64,000 nucleotides of DNA from Eledone cirrhosa. Its lineage: Eukaryota > Mollusca > Cephalopoda > Octopoda > Eledonidae. Numbering within the stretch: the first letter of the stretch is position 1; each line of letters begins with the position of its first letter. The stretch covers positions 5,154,865 through 5,218,864 of the forward strand of contig OZ024740.1 of the NCBI GenBank assembly GCA_964016885.1. Reading direction: 5' to 3'. The notes below the pieces were generated by a model. The model had not been told where the DNA came from and did no database searches. It was given only the letters and a program-made list of their open reading frames with translations. Shown here one piece after another: positions 60,896 through 64,000 of this stretch. A program made the position numbers and the translations under genes.

Positions 60896-62664
60896 CACTG
60901 ACCTCACACATTACACAGTAAACTGACCTCACACATTACACAATAAACTGACCTCACACATTACACAGTAAACTGACCTCACACATTACACAATAAACTG
61001 ACCTTACACATTACACTGACCTCACACATTACACATTACACTGACCTCACACATTACACATTACACTGACCTCACACATTACACATTACACTGACCTCAC
61101 ACATTACACAGTAAACTGACCTCACACATTACACATTACACTGACCTCACACATTACACAGTAAACTGATCTCACACATTACACATTACACTGACCTCAC
61201 ACATTACACATTACACTGACCTCACACATTACACATTACACTGACCTCACACATTACACAGTAAACTCACCTCACACATTACACAGTAAACTCACCTCAC
61301 ACATTACACATTACACTGACCTCACACATTACACAGTAAACTGACCTCACACATTACACAGTAAACTGACCTCACACATTACACAGTAAACTGACCTCAC
61401 ACATTACACAGTAAACTGACCTCACACATTACACATTACACTGACCTCACACATTACACATTACACTGACCTCACACATTACACAGTAAACTCACCTCAC
61501 ACATTACACATTACACTGACCTCACACATTACACATTACACTGACCTCACACATTACACAGTAAACTGACCTCACACATTACACAATAAACTGACCTCAC
61601 ACATTACACAGTAAATTGACCTCACACATTACACATTACACTGACCTCACACATTACACATTACACTGAGCTCACACATTACACAGAAAACTGACCTCAC
61701 ACATTACACATTACACTGACCTCACACATTACACATTACACTGACCTCACACATTACACATTACACTGACCTCACACATTACACAGTAAACTGACCTCAC
61801 ACCTTACACATTACACTGATCTCACACATTACACAGTAAACTGACCTCACACCTTACACATTACACTGACCTCACACATTACACAGTAAACTGACCTCAC
61901 ACCTTACACATTACACTGACCTCACACATTACACATTACACTGACCTCACACATTACACATTACACTGACCTCACACATTACACATTACACTGACCTCAC
62001 ACATTACACATTACACTGACCTCACACATTACACTGTAAACTGACCTCACACATTACACATTACACTGACCTCACACATTACACATTACACTGACCTCAC
62101 ACACTACACAGTAAACTCACCTCACACATTACACATTACACTGACCTCACACATTACACATTACACTGACCTCACACATTACACAGTAAACTGACCTCAC
62201 ACATTACACAGTAAACTGACCTCACACATTACACATTACACTGACCTCACACATTACACATTACACTGACCTCACACATTACACATTACACTGACCTCAC
62301 ACATTACACAGTAAACTGACCTCACACCTTACACATTACACTGACCTCACACATTACACAGTAAACTGACCTCACACCTTACACATTACACTGACCTCAC
62401 ACATTACACATTACACTGACCTCACACATTACACATTACACTGACCTCACACATTACACATTACACTGACCTCACACATTACACATTACACTGACCTCAC
62501 ACATTACACAGTAAACTGACCTCACACATTACACATTACACTGACCTCACACATTACACATTACACTGACCTCACACATTACACAGTAAACTCACCTCAC
62601 ACATTACACATTACACTGACCTCACACATTACACATTACACTGACCTCACACATTACACATTAC
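60896..62664. repeat. 25-bp satellite array K, about 71 units
   Basis: The unit is acctcacacattacacatta followed by cactg, alternating with a form ending cagtaaactg. The core ctcacacattacac-agtaa is like ctcatacattacataatacagtaa of array I, suggesting common ancestry. Confidence 0.97.
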
Positions 62665-63030
62665 ATGGTGGTGTTGGTGATGATGATTGTAGGGGTGGTG
62701 GTGGTGGTGGTAGCTCGGGTCATGGTGGAGGTAGCTCGGGTCATGGTGGAGGTAGTGAATGAGGTGGTAGTGGTGGTAGTAGAGGTGGTGATGGTAGTGG
62801 AGGTAGTAGTAGAGGTGGTAATGGTGATGATAGAGGTGGTGGTGGAGGTCGTGGTAGTTGGGGTCGTGGGCTGTTAATGGTGGTTAGTGATGGTAGCATG
62901 ACGATGATGATGCTACTGATACTGCTGCTGATGATGATGATGCTAATGATGATGATAATGATGATGATAATATGATATGAGGATATGAAGATGATGACGT
63001 TTATCACGATGGCGATGATGATTAATTGTC
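62665..63030. repeat. (TGG)n / (GAT)n trinucleotide-rich region
   Basis: 62,665-62,880 is GGT/GGA/GTA-rich with a duplicated gtagctcgggtcatggtgga at about 62,709 and 62,730. 62,895-63,020 is (GAT)n-rich. The Val-rich plus frame is low complexity. Confidence 0.9.
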
Positions 63031-63056
63031 ATATATATATATATATATATATATAC

Positions 63057-63113
<57 letters not shown>
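63031..63113. repeat. (TA)n microsatellites
   Basis: TA at about 63,031-63,055 and 63,062-63,113, the second abutting the foldback element. Confidence 0.95.
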
Positions 63114-63115
<2 letters not shown>

Positions 63116-63302
63116 AACAAGTAAGACCCCGACGGCTGAGCTCAAGCCGTTTCGACGGCTAATTCTGTCCAGAATTATCCGTCGAAACGGCTTGAGCTCA
63201 GCCGTCGGGGTCTTACTTGTTCCTATTACCCACTCTACTACCCTAAGTATTGAGTACTTTGGTGCGTTATGGTCTACCTGGTTACTTACCACATTTCCTT
63301 CG

Positions 63303-63303
<1 letters not shown>
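63114..63303. mobile_element. Hairpin (foldback) element, family H, copy 3
   Basis: Arms 63,114-63,167 and 63,170-63,223 are reverse complements over 54 bp with one mismatch and a 2-bp loop. The common tail follows (tattacccactctactacc to cacatttccttcg). This is the best preserved copy. It sits between two (TA)n tracts. Confidence 0.85.
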
Positions 63304-63354
<51 letters not shown>

Positions 63355-63356
63355 CA

Positions 63357-63392
<36 letters not shown>
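63304..63392. repeat. (TA)n microsatellite
   Basis: Two TA runs separated by gacaattaa; the second abuts LINE copy 4. Confidence 0.95.
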
Positions 63393-63394
<2 letters not shown>

Positions 63395-64000
63395 TTAGCT
63401 TTTGTCGACTTGGAGAAAGGCTTCGACAGAGTCCCCCGTTCCATTATCTGGTGGGCTCTTAGAAAACTAGGTGTTGACGAATGGCTTGTGAGAGCTATAC
63501 AAGCCATGTATAAAGAAACAGTCAGCAAGGTTAGAATTAACACCGAATATAGTGAAGAGTTTAGCGTAAAAGTTGGTGATCATCAGGGCTCTGTTCTTAG
63601 CCCCCTACTATTTATTATTGCCCTTCAGGCTATAACAGTGGAGTTCAAGACCGGCTGCCCATGGGAACTCCTATACGCAGATGATCTAACGCTCATAGCT
63701 GAATCAATGGCCGAGCTAGAGAAGAAATTCCAAACATGGAAGCACGGCCTAGAATCAAAAGGCCTTAAAATTAACCTGGCTAAGACTAAAGTTCTAGTTT
63801 GTAGGAAAGAAAATAAGGCGCCGGTCCTTTCCGGGAAATGGCCATGCTCAGTGTGTAGGAAAGGCGTAGGTAGAAACTCCATTTTATGTCCCAAATGCAA
63901 AGTATGGGTGCATAAAAGATGTAGTGGGATCACAGTTAAGTTAAGAACATAGATTTTACATGTGGCCGGGGCTATGGTGCAATAAGTAGCAGCAAGTGCC
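63393..64000 (+). pseudogene. LINE copy 4, 5'-truncated, continues past the window
   Basis: It starts at LAFVDLEKGFDRVPR directly after (TA)n. Landmarks: HQGSVLSPLL (about 63,582), YADD (about 63,675), and CSVC...CPKC...VHKRC (63,843-63,926), with the zinc-finger His kept. The frame breaks at about 63,945: a short deletion in the 'KLTKNIDF' region gives KLRT and a stop. The following DNA (atagattttacatgtggccg) continues the homology out of frame. The rest of the element lies beyond 64,000. Confidence 0.8.

Noticed and set aside
52552..62664. Telomeric or subtelomeric repeats
   Set aside because: No TTAGGG/CCCTAA arrays; the units are 12- and 25-bp satellites.

Overview
The window reads as intergenic DNA from a large, repeat-rich animal genome. 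My best guess is a coleoid cephalopod (octopus-like) or another mollusc. The reasons are abundant long (TA)n and (CA)n microsatellites, several tRNA-derived SINE families whose tRNA head and 'tcgataaaataaagtaccag' body I recognise as cephalopod-type, a non-LTR retrotransposon of the RTE/CFDP2-like kind, Penelope-like element remains, and satellite DNA covering more than half the sequence. The organism is an inference. Nothing bacterial or viral was seen, and there is no tRNA, rRNA or CRISPR array.

Layout: 1-3,855 is a mosaic of SINEs, long inverted repeats, microsatellites and an old LINE scrap. 3,856-19,948 is one uninterrupted 35-bp satellite of about 460 units with higher-order duplications. 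20,046-22,361 is a TTAA-flanked, piggyBac-like non-autonomous element whose interior has grown into 36 copies of a 60-bp repeat. 22,362-23,030 holds two SINEs. 23,246-29,155 is a 32/33-bp satellite, followed by a possible terminal exon on the minus strand. 29,530-33,955 is CA-rich minisatellite. 34,177-37,925 is a nearly full-length but broken LINE on the minus strand. 37,926-49,700 is a dense transposon graveyard of SINEs, foldback elements, Penelope-like pieces, a 160-bp-arm palindrome and three more LINE pieces. 49,808-50,622 is another CA minisatellite. 50,623-52,550 is the most gene-like low-repeat stretch, with weak exon candidates. 52,552-62,664 is a composite of three adjacent satellites (25, 12 and 25 bp) that look related. 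62,665-64,000 has trinucleotide repeats, a foldback element and a fourth LINE copy running off the window.

No complete host gene can be supported. The only convincing protein-coding sequence belongs to transposable elements. It shows how parasites of parasites work together: the LINE encodes endonuclease, reverse transcriptase and a PHD-like zinc finger, and a tRNA-derived SINE carries a copy of the LINE 3' end, so it is probably mobilised by that LINE. The very long open frames in the 60-bp, 12-bp and CA-rich arrays are artefacts of repeat arithmetic and are not proposed as genes.

The most interesting points are the SINE/LINE shared tail together with a sister SINE that has a different tail, the TTAA-bounded element hosting a satellite, the nested duplications inside the 35-bp array, the family relationship between the three neighbouring satellites, the habit of transposons to abut (TA)n tracts, and hammerhead-ribozyme-like CTGATGA...GAAA motifs in several repeat families near Penelope-like debris.
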